Shown in pieces: positions 26,876 through 35,507 of a DNA stretch of 64,000 nucleotides; position 1 is the stretch's first letter; each line of letters begins with the position of its first letter. Location of the stretch: the NCBI RefSeq assembly GCF_903994045.1, contig NZ_CAJEWD010000003.1:186001-250000 (forward strand), in the 5' to 3' direction. The notes below the pieces were generated by a model, which did not search any database, was not told the origin of the DNA, and saw only the letters and a list, made by a program, of their open reading frames with translations. Source of the stretch: Jeotgalicoccus meleagridis (lineage in GTDB: Bacteria; Bacillota; Bacilli; Staphylococcales; Salinicoccaceae). Position numbers and translations under genes: made by a program.

Positions 26876-28009
26876 ATGCAGTTTGAATCTAAAGCAATAC
26901 ATATAGGTAGACAAGTAGACCCAAACACCGGCGCAGTCACTACTCCCATCCACTTATCTTCAACCTACGAAAGACAAGGTGATGGATTATATATCAACGA
27001 TACAATGTATAGTCGAAGTAAAAACCCAAATAGAAGATCTCTAGAAGAATGTCTAACATCTTTAGAAAATGGCTTTGACACTATTGCCTTTTCTTCTGGT
27101 ATGGCAGCTATTACAGCTGTTATAGAATCTTTACCTACAGATAAACCACAGCGAATAATCTTACCAGTTGAGATGTATTTTGGCGTTAAACTACTCTTAG
27201 ATAAGACAGATATTGGCCGCCGTTTTGAGTTTGAAATGGTTGATATGACTGACCTTAAAGCAGTTGAAAAAATAATTAATGAAAAGCCAACAGGTATGGT
27301 ATGGATAGAATCTCCTTCTAATCCACAAATTAATATTACAGATATTAAAGCTGTAGTTGCTCTAGCTGAAAAAGTAGGAGCAGTCACTGTTGTTGATAAT
27401 ACGACTGCCTCTCCTCTATATCAACAACCACTGTCTTTAGGTGCAGATTTTTCTCTACACTCTGTAACTAAATACATCGGAGGACACAGTGATGTACTTC
27501 TCGGTGCTGTTATCGCTAAAGAAAATAGTGAGATGCTAGAAAGTATGAGGCTTCATCAAGCAAATAAGGGTGGTGTGCCTTCACCATTTGAATGTTGGCT
27601 TGCACTTCGTGGTATTGAGACACTTGCCATAAGAATGAGAGCTCATAGCGAAAATGCTATGGCAGTTGCTAAGTTTTTAGAAGCTCACGAAAAAGTTAGT
27701 GCTGTACATTACCCAGGTTTAGAAACTCATCCTAGTTATGAGATTGCAAAAAATCAAATGAGTGGTTACGGTGGTCTTTTATCGTTTGAAGTAGTAGGGG
27801 GAGAAAAAGAAGCGCTCAAAGTAGCAAACAGTGTAAAAATGATTGTTCAAGCGACTAGTTTAGGAAGTACGCATTCTTATATTGAGCATCGTGCTTCTGT
27901 AGAAAAAGAACTCACTATCTCACCGGAAAGTCTTTTAAGATTGTCTGTTGGACTTGAAAATGCTATAGATATTAAAGCTGACTTAGCACAAGCTTTAGAC
28001 AATATATAA
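26876..28009 (+). CDS. Cystathionine gamma-synthase/lyase-family PLP enzyme
   Basis: Cys/Met-metabolism PLP-dependent (trans-sulfuration) enzyme, 377 residues, acting on cystathionine or O-acyl-homoserine. The Schiff-base lysine is K199 in SVTKYIGGHSD. The N-terminal YSRSKNPNRR and active-site ATSLGSTHSYIEHRAS loop (about 323-338) are typical of MetB/MccB. The gene stands alone, so synthase versus lyase cannot be decided from context. RBS AGGAGG is 6 bases from the ATG. Confidence 0.88.
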   Translation: MQFESKAIHIGRQVDPNTGAVTTPIHLSSTYERQGDGLYINDTMYSRSKNPNRRSLEECLTSLENGFDTIAFSSGMAAITAVIESLPTDKPQRIILPVEMYFGVKLLLDKTDIGRRFEFEMVDMTDLKAVEKIINEKPTGMVWIESPSNPQINITDIKAVVALAEKVGAVTVVDNTTASPLYQQPLSLGADFSLHSVTKYIGGHSDVLLGAVIAKENSEMLESMRLHQANKGGVPSPFECWLALRGIETLAIRMRAHSENAMAVAKFLEAHEKVSAVHYPGLETHPSYEIAKNQMSGYGGLLSFEVVGGEKEALKVANSVKMIVQATSLGSTHSYIEHRASVEKELTISPESLLRLSVGLENAIDIKADLAQALDNI

Positions 28010-28041
28010 ATAGAAAGGCCGCCAAACGCGGCCTTTCTATT
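28009..28041. terminator. Bidirectional terminator
   Basis: 14-bp perfect stem (28009-28022 with 28028-28041) and 5-base loop between the convergent PLP-enzyme and msrA genes; it overlaps both 3' ends. Confidence 0.9.
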
Positions 28042-28513
28042 TATTTTTATATTTATTTAAAAGATCAAGTGGAATGTGGCAATAATCATTTGGATAATGG
28101 TCCAAACGATCTTGATGTTCATCTGCACTTCTTATGTAATTCGATAAAGGTCGCACTTCAACAGCGATTTCATCTCTATCTTCTCTAACTTCAATAAAAA
28201 CTCTTGCCTCATTCAAGTGATTCATGTTTTCACTGTATATACCAGTTCTGTATTTAGGGCCTATATCTTCACCTTGTGCGTTGATACTATAAGGATCGAT
28301 GATTTCAAAAAGATAGTTCATTAAATCTGACACAGAAATCACACTGGGGTCAAAATCCGTCTTAACACATTCAACATAACCATCATAAGTACCATCTAAA
28401 GTGTCTGAATCTCCATTCGCACGTCCCGCTTCAGTATGTATTATGCCAGGTAATGTTTTTATAAAAGCTTGAACACCCCATAAACAACCACCAGCTACAT
28501 AAATTGTTTCCAT
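28037..28513 (-). CDS. msrA: Peptide-methionine (S)-S-oxide reductase MsrA
   Basis: Repairs methionine-S-sulfoxide in proteins. Catalytic Cys10 sits in GGCLWG, where most MsrA proteins have GCFWG, so the active-site Phe is Leu here. The conserved EVRPLSNYIRSADEHQDRL-like block and a possible recycling Cys near the C-terminus (NDYCHIP) are present. 158 residues. ATG 28513, 7 bases after AGAAGG, is chosen over a 12-codon-longer form. It lies 17 bases downstream of the HD hydrolase gene and is probably cotranscribed. Confidence 0.88.
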   Translation of the reverse strand: METIYVAGGCLWGVQAFIKTLPGIIHTEAGRANGDSDTLDGTYDGYVECVKTDFDPSVISVSDLMNYLFEIIDPYSINAQGEDIGPKYRTGIYSENMNHLNEARVFIEVREDRDEIAVEVRPLSNYIRSADEHQDRLDHYPNDYCHIPLDLLNKYKNK

Positions 28514-28530
28514 TAAAATACCTTCTTTTT

Positions 28531-29178
28531 CTAAATTTCGCTGTTCCACTCTTTATAAAATTGCTTTAAGAACAAACGCATAAAGTCTTCTCTTTCTTTA
28601 GCCAACTGAACAGCTCTATCTGTATTTAAATAATCCTTTAATAACAATAACTTCTCGTAAAAATGATTAATAGACGTCGACTTCCCTTGTCTATATTCCT
28701 CAGCACTCATTTCTTCTCTTACACTTATAGCTGGATCATACATCGGCTGACCTTTTGCACCTCCATATTGAAAGGTTCTGGCAATACCTATTGCTCCTAG
28801 AGCATCTAAACGATCTGCATCCTGGACAATTTTTGCCTCAATAGTTGTTAAGGGCTCACCATGGCCACCTTTAAAGGAAATTGTTTTAATAATATCCATA
28901 ATTGTAGTGACTCTTTCTTCAGAGACATTTAGTTGGAATAAAAACATCTCAATTTGCTCCATGGCTTTATCCACATTTTCTACTAATTTATCGTCAGCAA
29001 GGTCGTGTAATAGAGCTGCTGCGATAACAACAAAGTCGTCAGCTTCTTCATATTTCAATAAGTCTTTTGCAAGATTTGCCACTCTTTTAAGATGATACCA
29101 GTCATGACCTGTAGTCTCATTTAATGACTTTTGTTTGACCCAGTCTTCAATTTTTAAAATTTTCTCTTGATCGTCCAT
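28531..29178 (-). CDS. HD-domain phosphohydrolase
   Basis: Metal-dependent HD superfamily hydrolase (YedJ/YpgQ-like, uncharged-nucleotide or pyrophosphate hydrolase class), 215 residues. Metal ligands are H29 in the TGHDWYHLKRV region, H58/D59 in LLHDLADD, and a later D in VQDADRLDALGAIGIAR, the hallmark of this subgroup. The start is ATG 29178 just after GGGGGAAAAC; an ATG at 29190 overlaps that RBS. Located between the truncated rpiR-type gene and msrA on the same strand. Confidence 0.85.
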   Translation of the reverse strand: MDDQEKILKIEDWVKQKSLNETTGHDWYHLKRVANLAKDLLKYEEADDFVVIAAALLHDLADDKLVENVDKAMEQIEMFLFQLNVSEERVTTIMDIIKTISFKGGHGEPLTTIEAKIVQDADRLDALGAIGIARTFQYGGAKGQPMYDPAISVREEMSAEEYRQGKSTSINHFYEKLLLLKDYLNTDRAVQLAKEREDFMRLFLKQFYKEWNSEI

Positions 29179-29193
29179 GTTTTCCCCCAATGG

Positions 29194-29802
29194 TTATTCC
29201 TTAAATTTCGTTTTTGTATCTTCGCCAATCAAATATTTCTTTTCTTCTAAAATACTCGCTAGAGCCTCTACGTTCTCTCCTGATTGTGGTGCTAATCGAC
29301 TACCATACTCAACAACTAATGCCTCAATTATCGAAATTATAGAAACGACTGTAAAATGTTTAGTACTCGCTTCTACCTTTAATATCACTTTAGCATATTG
29401 ACTCATTGGATTAGACAGTTCATCAGTAATTAAAATAAGGGGGACTCCTTTTTCATAGGCGGTCTCAGCGACATCAATCATACTCTTTGCATAAGGGGAG
29501 AAAGAAATCAGTACAATAGCATCCTCTTTATCTAGTAAGAGTGTACGATCTAATATACTATCTGTATCCATAGCTAACTGATTCACCCTAGGTTCAAATT
29601 CTAATATGAGTGTTTCCATGTACATCGCTAATGGACGATATGGTCTAGATCCTGTCAGGTAGATATGGTTACTATCTACCAGTATATTTACTGCCTTATG
29701 AACGCTATCTAATAACTGAGCTGTTAAAGTTCGGTCTAACACTTTGATATTTTCTTTCCAGATTTCCTCTGATAGTTCATTCGATTCTATTTCAAAAGAT
29801 GA
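29194..29802 (-). pseudogene. RpiR/MurR-type regulator lacking its DNA-binding domain
   Basis: Encodes the SIS (sugar-phosphate-binding) half of an RpiR-family regulator: the linker (reading SEEIWKENIKVLDRTL) and SIS motifs LTGSRPYRP and ISFSPYAKSMIDVAE are clear. The 75-80-residue N-terminal HTH_6 domain is missing. The frame runs back to about 29800 without a good start except GTG 29742, and there meets the 5'-truncated transporter on the other strand. It cannot act as a normal repressor. A SIS-only protein from GTG 29742 (182 residues) is possible but unproven. Confidence 0.75.
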
Positions 29803-30699
29803 TTGAACTGTTCCCCATTTATAAGCGCAGATTCCTATGATATATCATTAAATGCCATGTTCGGTCCTAGTATCGGACGCGTTATTGATTACTTACTTAT
29901 TTTCTTTTTATACGGCACAACAATCATTATGATTGCTGGCGGCGGAGCCGCATTTTATGATGGCTTTAGAGTACCCGCTTGGCTAGGTTCTCTCATTATT
30001 GTGGTACTTTTATTTATTGTTTTACAAGTTAAATTTGATAGAATCATTTCCATATTAGGTGCAGTGACACCTTTATTAATAATTACTGTTTTAATTATTG
30101 CAGGTTATAACATAATCGATCCACCTGTGCCTTTTAGCGAGGTAGATTCATATACAGATAAGTCGACTACACCAACAAAAGTATGGTGGTGGGATGCCGT
30201 TACTTATGGTGGTTTGATTATTGGTAATAGTTTTTCCTTCCTAACGATCGTTGGAGCAGATGCTGACAGACATAAAATTGCTAGACGTGGAGCCTTGTAC
30301 GGCGGTGTCATCTTCTCTGTCTTATTACTGATTATGGTTGCAGGACTCTTGTTCAATATCAAAGAAGCAAACACTGTAGAACTCCCGACCTTACTGATGG
30401 CAGAACAGATCCACCCAATTTTAAAATATGCTATGGCAACAGTCATGGTCGCTGTTATCTTTAATAGCTGTGTGGGTATGCTCTATCCTTTATTAACAAG
30501 ATTTACTACACCAAATACTAAAAAATATAGACTCGCACTAATAATTTTACTTATTTTAGCTTACCTATTTAGCTTTGTTGGCTTTGCAGAATTAGTAAAC
30601 CTAGTCTATCCACTATTTGGTTATATTGGCTTATTCATTACACTCGCTTTATTAATTAGATGGTTTAGAAATAAATTTACTAAGAAAAGATTAATGTAA
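29803..30699 (+). pseudogene. YkvI-family membrane transporter, 5' truncated
   Basis: Multi-span transporter of the YkvI type (APC-fold, amino-acid-transporter-like). The visible 298-residue frame begins at a TTG without a good RBS, and homology-like sequence starts about residue 11 (YDISLNAMFG). The first two helices, including the usual glycine-rich motif of helix 1, are missing. Eight hydrophobic spans remain. It abuts the HTH-less rpiR-type gene head to head, as if one deletion removed both 5' ends and their shared promoter region. Confidence 0.7.
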
Positions 30700-30703
30700 G
30701 ATA

Positions 30704-30745
30704 AAACACCCTAATGTCATGAAAAATCATAGCATTAGGGTGTTT
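30704..30745 (+). terminator. Terminator after ykvI-type remnant
   Basis: 13-bp perfect stem (30704-30716 with 30733-30745) with a 16-base loop, between convergent genes. Confidence 0.8.
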
Positions 30746-30772
30746 CTTCGTTATGTTTATATGTGCTTACTA

Positions 30773-31555
30773 TTATCTGTAGACGATACCGCCATCTGTT
30801 AGAATCGCTTGACCAGTAATATATCCTGCATCTTCTGAAGCTAGGAAAGCGACTAAGTTGGCAACATCTTTTGGTTCTTGAGTACGTCCGAGTGAAATAC
30901 TTGATGCATATTGCTCTAGAGCTTCACCTTTTTTCGTACCAATCACTTCCATGAATTTTTCATCAAGACGATCCCACATACCTGTTGCTGCAATACCAGG
31001 ACAATATGCATTCACTGTAATATTATCTTTAGCGAATTCTTTAGAAGCAACTTGTGTTAATCCACGTACTGCAAATTTAGATGCACTGTAAGTAGATAGG
31101 AAATCAAATCCTTCATGACCAGCAATACTTGATGCGTTTATGATTGTACCACCGTGTCCTTGTTTTTTCAGTTGAGTTGCAGCTGCTTGTATACCATAGA
31201 AAACACCCTTAACATTGACGTCTAGGACAAAGTCCATGTCCTCTTCAGTAATGTTTTCGAATTGCTCAACAGCACCTTCCACTCCAGCATTATTAATGTA
31301 AGCATCGATATGACCGAAAGCATCAACAGCTGCTTCGATTAGTGCTTCATGGTCAGCTTTTTTAGACACATCAGCAACTTTTGCAATGACATCATAGCCT
31401 TTACCTTTCAGTTCCTCTAACGTTTCATTTAGTACTTCTTCATTGATATCACTGAGAACAACTTTAAAACCGTTCTCTCCTAATTTCTCTGCAATTCCTT
31501 TACCTAAACCTTGAGCTGAACCTGTTACTACAGCAACTCTTTCATTATTAGCCAT
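30773..31555 (-). CDS. butA: Acetoin/diacetyl reductase ButA (SDR)
   Basis: NAD(H)-dependent short-chain dehydrogenase interconverting diacetyl, acetoin and 2,3-butanediol in overflow metabolism. 260 residues with Rossmann motif [10 protein letters not shown] (about 11-20), NNAG, catalytic Ser in NASSIAG and YSASK. The stretch [13 protein letters not shown] and the C-terminal [13 protein letters not shown] are characteristic of staphylococcal ButA. Single gene, RBS GGAGG. Confidence 0.88.
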   Translation of the reverse strand: MANNERVAVVTGSAQGLGKGIAEKLGENGFKVVLSDINEEVLNETLEELKGKGYDVIAKVADVSKKADHEALIEAAVDAFGHIDAYINNAGVEGAVEQFENITEEDMDFVLDVNVKGVFYGIQAAATQLKKQGHGGTIINASSIAGHEGFDFLSTYSASKFAVRGLTQVASKEFAKDNITVNAYCPGIAATGMWDRLDEKFMEVIGTKKGEALEQYASSISLGRTQEPKDVANLVAFLASEDAGYITGQAILTDGGIVYR

Positions 31556-31692
31556 GAATATACCTCCAAATTAATGTTATACATTTATATATTATACTCT
31601 GAATATAAAGAAAAAACTAATTTTTAGACTTGGGTTTTTATGATGATAAGTGGCGAAGAAAACTTTCCAAAATAGAAAGAAAAGACACTCTG

Positions 31693-31701
31693 TGCTATAA
31701 T
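31693..31701 (+). promoter_or_regulatory. Extended -10 promoter of the gtrA-type gene
   Basis: TGCTATAAT, a TGN-extended perfect -10 box 27 bases before the ATG at 31729; no good -35 box 17 bases upstream. Confidence 0.5.
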
Positions 31702-31728
31702 TCGAACGAAATATAGGCAGGTGTCTTT

Positions 31729-32115
31729 ATGAAAAAAGTGGAATTTCTTAAATATATTTTGATTTCATGTGTAGGAGGTCTTCTAGATTTAGGCCTCTTT
31801 TATGCATTGGTTACACTAACTGATATTCATGTTCAAATAATAAATTTAATCAGTACTTATGTCGGCGTCTCAACCAATTTCATCTTAAATTACTATTTCA
31901 ATTTTAAAGCTGCCAGTAAGTTTTTCAAAAGATACCTTGCTTTTCTAAGCGTTGGCATCGTCGGACTGGCGATTGTATCTTTGTTAGTGTTTATTTTTCA
32001 TCAAACTCTTGGATGGAATCCTGTACTTGTTAAAATTTTAGCAACCATGTTTGCTACTGTGGTTCAGTATTTATTTAATCGCTACATTTCTTTTAGAAGA
32101 TATAGAGCTGAGTAA
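31729..32115 (+). CDS. GtrA-family membrane protein
   Basis: 128-residue four-helix protein of the GtrA/DPMS_TM family, thought to move lipid-linked sugars across the membrane for wall or teichoic-acid glycosylation. Typical features are the N-terminal FLKYILISCVGGLLDLGLF, helix 2 with NFILNYYFNF and the final NRYISFRR. Monocistronic; no glycosyltransferase partner adjoins it, though teichoic-acid enzymes lie 10 kb downstream. Confidence 0.88.
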   Translation: MKKVEFLKYILISCVGGLLDLGLFYALVTLTDIHVQIINLISTYVGVSTNFILNYYFNFKAASKFFKRYLAFLSVGIVGLAIVSLLVFIFHQTLGWNPVLVKILATMFATVVQYLFNRYISFRRYRAE

Positions 32116-32149
32116 ACTCTAAAGAAATAATTCATGAATTAAGCTCCAC

Positions 32150-32539
32150 TTATTTTTCAGCTTTATACAAGATTGTTTGAATAAAGAAGGTAATGAAGCT
32201 GAGTAGAAGTGTTGCTCCGCCACCAATGTAAAGAATTAAAGTAACCACATCTGGTAAACCAAGTGAAGCGACATTGTTTACAAACATACCTAATACTAAA
32301 CCTGTCGTCCCAATGACTGCTGTCCATACATGGAACTTAGCTAGACCATTGTACTTCACATTAAATGTTTGATAGAAGACTGCCCATTAGAACAAGCTAA
32401 GCCATCCGACCACTAAGATATGTGCATGAATTGGACGTAGGGCATATGACCCTGATCCTGCCATATGAGCACCCATGAGTGAACCAATTAAGCCAAAAAT
32501 CCCAGCAGCAACTAATAGAAATTTAACTGGACTTTTCAT
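32150..32539 (-). pseudogene. Cytochrome-oxidase-like membrane protein, interrupted by one stop codon
   Basis: Small (about 129 codons) membrane protein of the kind annotated as cbb3-type oxidase subunit I-like in staphylococci, with GAHMAG...RPIHAHILVVGWLSLF in the first half and LAKFHVWTAV in the second. The two halves are in the same frame and separated only by a TAA at 32387-32389; the codons after it (reading WAVFYQTF) continue the family pattern. ATG 32539 follows AGGAG. Either a recent nonsense mutation or a sequencing error. Confidence 0.75.
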
Positions 32540-32700
32540 AAAAATTCTCCTTTGATGTTTTATAATAAGTCCATTATAAAATCTCAATATGAACTCTATA
32601 TGAACACATCAGAATTTTTTAAACAAAGCAACATGCAATGCTTAATACTGCTAGTGACGTATAATAGTCATTAAAAAGGGATTATGAAATAGGTGATTAA

Positions 32701-33078
32701 ATGAAAGTTCTAATCTACGATGGAGACTGTAACATGTGTAGTCGTCTCATCCAATTTGTGGTTCTTATAAATAAAGATAAAGACCTCTATATTACAGACT
32801 TTAATAGCCAATGGACTAAAAACAATAGTGACTTAGTTCCTGAAATAAATAGTCTAGTTTTTGTAAATGATTCTCAAGTTTCCGTTTATTCAGAAGCGGT
32901 CATCGAGCTCTCAATCGCTTTACATCCGCTATTAAAACCTATCAAACTCGGTTATCTCATCCCTAAAAAATTAAGAGATGGTTTATACAAAATAATAGCT
33001 AAAAATCGGCATAAATTCTTCAAACAAGATGCCTGTAAATTAGCTAATGAAAAATTTAAGGCCATGTATTTAAATTAG
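32701..33078 (+). CDS. DCC-family (DUF393) thiol-disulfide oxidoreductase-like protein
   Basis: 125-residue thioredoxin-like protein of the DCC family, named for the N-terminal DxxCxxC-type motif, here DGDCNMCS at 7-14. It has the usual C-terminal GYLIPKKLRDGLYKIIAKNR block. The function is unproven, presumably redox. It overlaps the convergent 96-residue ORF by 4 bases. Confidence 0.85.
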   Translation: MKVLIYDGDCNMCSRLIQFVVLINKDKDLYITDFNSQWTKNNSDLVPEINSLVFVNDSQVSVYSEAVIELSIALHPLLKPIKLGYLIPKKLRDGLYKIIAKNRHKFFKQDACKLANEKFKAMYLN

Positions 33079-33365
33079 AGGCTTGTTATAAAGTTCTCTT
33101 CAGCTTCACTAGATGGAGAAAAAACTATTTCTTCTTTGATATCTTGCTTCATAAACTCATCGTAAAGTTGTTTAGCAACAGTAGCGTTAAAATCATTTTG
33201 AAATTCAAAATACACTTCAATTTCATTATCATTTTCGGCTCCAACACCTACTAGATAAGCAACAATATCTTCTTCAGTGCATAAAGTTAAATACTTTACG
33301 TTTTTAATATCAAGTTGCTGTTCAAAGTCACGAATCGCTTCTCTTTCAACAGTTTTAATTTCCAC
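33075..33365 (-). CDS. Hypothetical 96-residue acidic protein
   Basis: No family recognised. A soluble alpha/beta protein rich in Glu and Asn, with short hydrophobic strands (VKYLTLC, IVAYLVGVG, IEVYFEF) suggesting a small mixed fold. The start is GTG 33365 with a strong RBS (AAAGGAGG, 8 bases), which argues that it is a real gene. It is convergent with the DCC gene, overlapping by 4 bases. Confidence 0.6.
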   Translation of the reverse strand: MEIKTVEREAIRDFEQQLDIKNVKYLTLCTEEDIVAYLVGVGAENDNEIEVYFEFQNDFNATVAKQLYDEFMKQDIKEEIVFSPSSEAEENFITSL

Positions 33366-33555
33366 TAATAAAACCTCCTTTTGTTTAAATACATTTACCC
33401 TATTCTATAATCCGACAATCTTTATAACATTCACATATAATAAAAATGATTTTATTGTTAAAAAATCTCTATTCTCTTTTACATTAAAGACAGTTAAAGT
33501 TAGACTTAGAAAACAACACTCTCACTTCTAGAGTTGAGAGGCAGGAGGAAAAGTT

Positions 33556-34227
33556 ATGAACTCAGATGAAAAATCAGATGGTTTTTCCTTAAAATCTACC
33601 ATTTCTCTTGTAACTATGGTAGGTGTCATTGGATTATTAATATGGCTGAGTTTTAACGTCGATGTCCCTGAACCTAGAGTCTTAAGAGAGATGATTCAAG
33701 GTTATGGTTGGGCAGGATGGCTCGTTTTTATAGGAATTACTGCCTTAATTGCCATCACTCCTATCCCTGTAACGATTCCCGCTCTAGTAGCTGGTTCTTT
33801 GTACGGAGCAATTGCCGGAAGCTTATTCTCTTTTGTAGGTGTCTTAATCGGTTCTTGGTTAGGATATTGGTTAGCACGATTAACTGGACAAGAAGTCACT
33901 TTTAAATTACTTGGTCATCACGGAGATACAGTCAAAAAATATTTAAGTAATGCTGGTTTTTTAGCTATGTGCACAGCAAGATTAATGCCAGGCCTTCCAT
34001 ACTGGCCAGTTAACTATGGTGCAGGGGCTTTAGGCATCAATCAATATACATTTTTATCTGCAACTTTTATCGCAACGATGCCAGGACAAGTTTCTCTAGT
34101 TGCTCTTGGTGCCTTCTTAACTAATCAAACTTTTTTTAACGGTTTAATCTTAGTCATCGCATGGATTGTAGTGCTGGTATCTACCTGGATCTCATATCGT
34201 TATTGGCGTAGTTCTAGAAAAAATTAA
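33556..34227 (+). CDS. TVP38/TMEM64 (DedA-superfamily) membrane protein
   Basis: 223-residue inner-membrane protein of the VTT/SNARE-associated family, probably a lipid scramblase-like or envelope-homeostasis factor. About six hydrophobic segments; the family loop GSWLGYWLARLTGQE and the re-entrant motif ARLMPGLPYWPVNYGAG are clear. RBS GGAGG is 7 bases from the ATG. A small CTCTCA/TGAGAG dyad (33519-33540) lies just ahead of the RBS. Confidence 0.86.
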   Translation: MNSDEKSDGFSLKSTISLVTMVGVIGLLIWLSFNVDVPEPRVLREMIQGYGWAGWLVFIGITALIAITPIPVTIPALVAGSLYGAIAGSLFSFVGVLIGSWLGYWLARLTGQEVTFKLLGHHGDTVKKYLSNAGFLAMCTARLMPGLPYWPVNYGAGALGINQYTFLSATFIATMPGQVSLVALGAFLTNQTFFNGLILVIAWIVVLVSTWISYRYWRSSRKN

Positions 34228-34228
34228 A

Positions 34229-34264
34229 AAACTGTTAGCCCCTAAAGGCCAACAGTTTATTTTT
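34229..34264. terminator. Bidirectional terminator
   Basis: 12-bp stem with one non-Watson-Crick pair (34229-34240 with 34247-34258), 6-base loop, T run on the plus side, between two convergent genes. Confidence 0.8.
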
Positions 34265-34895
34265 CTTCACCAACAACAGTAAAGCGTTCGTTTTTATGTT
34301 TTTTATCTTCTATTTCGTCTACAACCGCAATTGCATAATCTGCATAACTAATGTAACTATTACCAATTGAATTCACTAACAAATTATCTTTACCTGTTTG
34401 ATATGAACCTGTTCTCACACCATCTGCTCTAAAGTCTGCAGAAGGACTAATAAATGTCCATGTTAAATCTGTTGTTTCTTTTAAGTCCTTAAGATTTCTA
34501 CCTTGCCCTTTAGCAGTAGGCTTGAACGCATCAGGAAATTCTGGTGTATCAATTAGTGCAGTTGTTTGATCTTCATCTACATATAAACTCCCAGCACCGC
34601 CTACAACAATTAATCTTGTGTCTGTACCACTTAAAGCTTTAATTAAGCTTTGACCAGCTTCTACATGGATATCCTCTTCACCGAGTGGTGCACCAAATGC
34701 ATTGACGACAACTTCAAATTGATTTAAATCTGTAGTGGTCAAATTAAAGATGTCTTTTTCAATTGCGATAACATCTTTATTCGAGACCTTAGCAGCATCT
34801 CTAACAATTGCTGTCACATTATGGCCTCTCTTTACTGCTTCCTCTAAGACTAAACTTCCGACTTTTCCACTTGCACCTATAACTCCTATATTCAT
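34257..34895 (-). CDS. NAD(P)H-binding oxidoreductase (YwnB-like, atypical SDR)
   Basis: 212-residue Rossmann protein of the NmrA/NAD(P)-binding-10 family; the N-terminal nucleotide loop GASGKVGS is at 6-13. A quinone or flavin reductase or stress role is typical. It sits 16 bases downstream of an Rrf2 regulator, the same pairing as ywnA-ywnB in Bacillus, so it is the likely regulated target. ATG 34895 with AGGAGG nine bases upstream is used in place of ATG 34931. Confidence 0.85.
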   Translation of the reverse strand: MNIGVIGASGKVGSLVLEEAVKRGHNVTAIVRDAAKVSNKDVIAIEKDIFNLTTTDLNQFEVVVNAFGAPLGEEDIHVEAGQSLIKALSGTDTRLIVVGGAGSLYVDEDQTTALIDTPEFPDAFKPTAKGQGRNLKDLKETTDLTWTFISPSADFRADGVRTGSYQTGKDNLLVNSIGNSYISYADYAIAVVDEIEDKKHKNERFTVVGEEK

Positions 34896-34911
34896 ATAAA
34901 AATGCCTCCTA

Positions 34912-35343
34912 TTATCTTTTATCATATTCAATAATCTTACTTACTATATTCTCGAGAGTGACATTTTTTAGTACGCTTTCCATAGCTGTCTGAGCATTTT
35001 CTAAGATAACTTCGAGCACCATCTGGATATTTGCTCCAACAACACATTTAATATTAGTATCCTCGTGAATTTGGAATAATTCTCTTTCCTCTACAACTTC
35101 GACTGCTTTATAGACATCAAATAAAGTAATATCTCTCAAAGGTTTGACTAACTCAATCCCCGAATTACCTTGAGATACATCTATGAACTCAGCTTCTTTG
35201 AGTTTAATCATCAATCGACGGATAACCACAGGGTTTGTGTTAACACTATCGGCAATTTGTCTGGAAGTTAAATTACCATAATCATCAAAACTTATCAGCG
35301 CTAACATATGGGCTGCTACGGTAAAACGACTACTAATTTTCAA
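34912..35343 (-). CDS. Rrf2-family redox regulator (YwnA-like)
   Basis: Winged-helix Rrf2 protein of about 143 residues, reading LKISSRFTVAAHMLALI from a TTG start at 35343 that has AGAGGTG five bases upstream, matching the family N-terminus. One Cys is seen at the centre of the effector region (NIKCVVGANIQ); no three-Cys Fe-S cluster, so a thiol switch is more likely than an Fe-S sensor. An upstream ATG (35364) lies inside the operator palindrome and is rejected. It controls the adjoining NAD(P)H-binding gene. Confidence 0.85.
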   Translation of the reverse strand: MKISSRFTVAAHMLALISFDDYGNLTSRQIADSVNTNPVVIRRLMIKLKEAEFIDVSQGNSGIELVKPLRDITLFDVYKAVEVVEERELFQIHEDTNIKCVVGANIQMVLEVILENAQTAMESVLKNVTLENIVSKIIEYDKR

Positions 35344-35353
35344 AATATCACCT

Positions 35354-35376
35354 CTTGTAACCATTGTAGTTACAAG
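35354..35376. promoter_or_regulatory. Probable Rrf2 operator
   Basis: Perfect inverted repeat CTTGTAAC (35354-35361) and GTTACAAG (35369-35376) with a 7-base spacer, 11 bases ahead of the TTG start of the Rrf2 gene. Size and place fit autoregulation. Confidence 0.65.
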
Positions 35377-35507
35377 TAATCACCATTACAATTTATATGC
35401 TTGAACGACTGAAAATATATAAAGTAAATAATTTACAGAAAAGTTACATGTTTATTATTTAGAAATTAGGTAATAAGTTGGTAACAAACAATAAGGGGAG
35501 TATTGAT

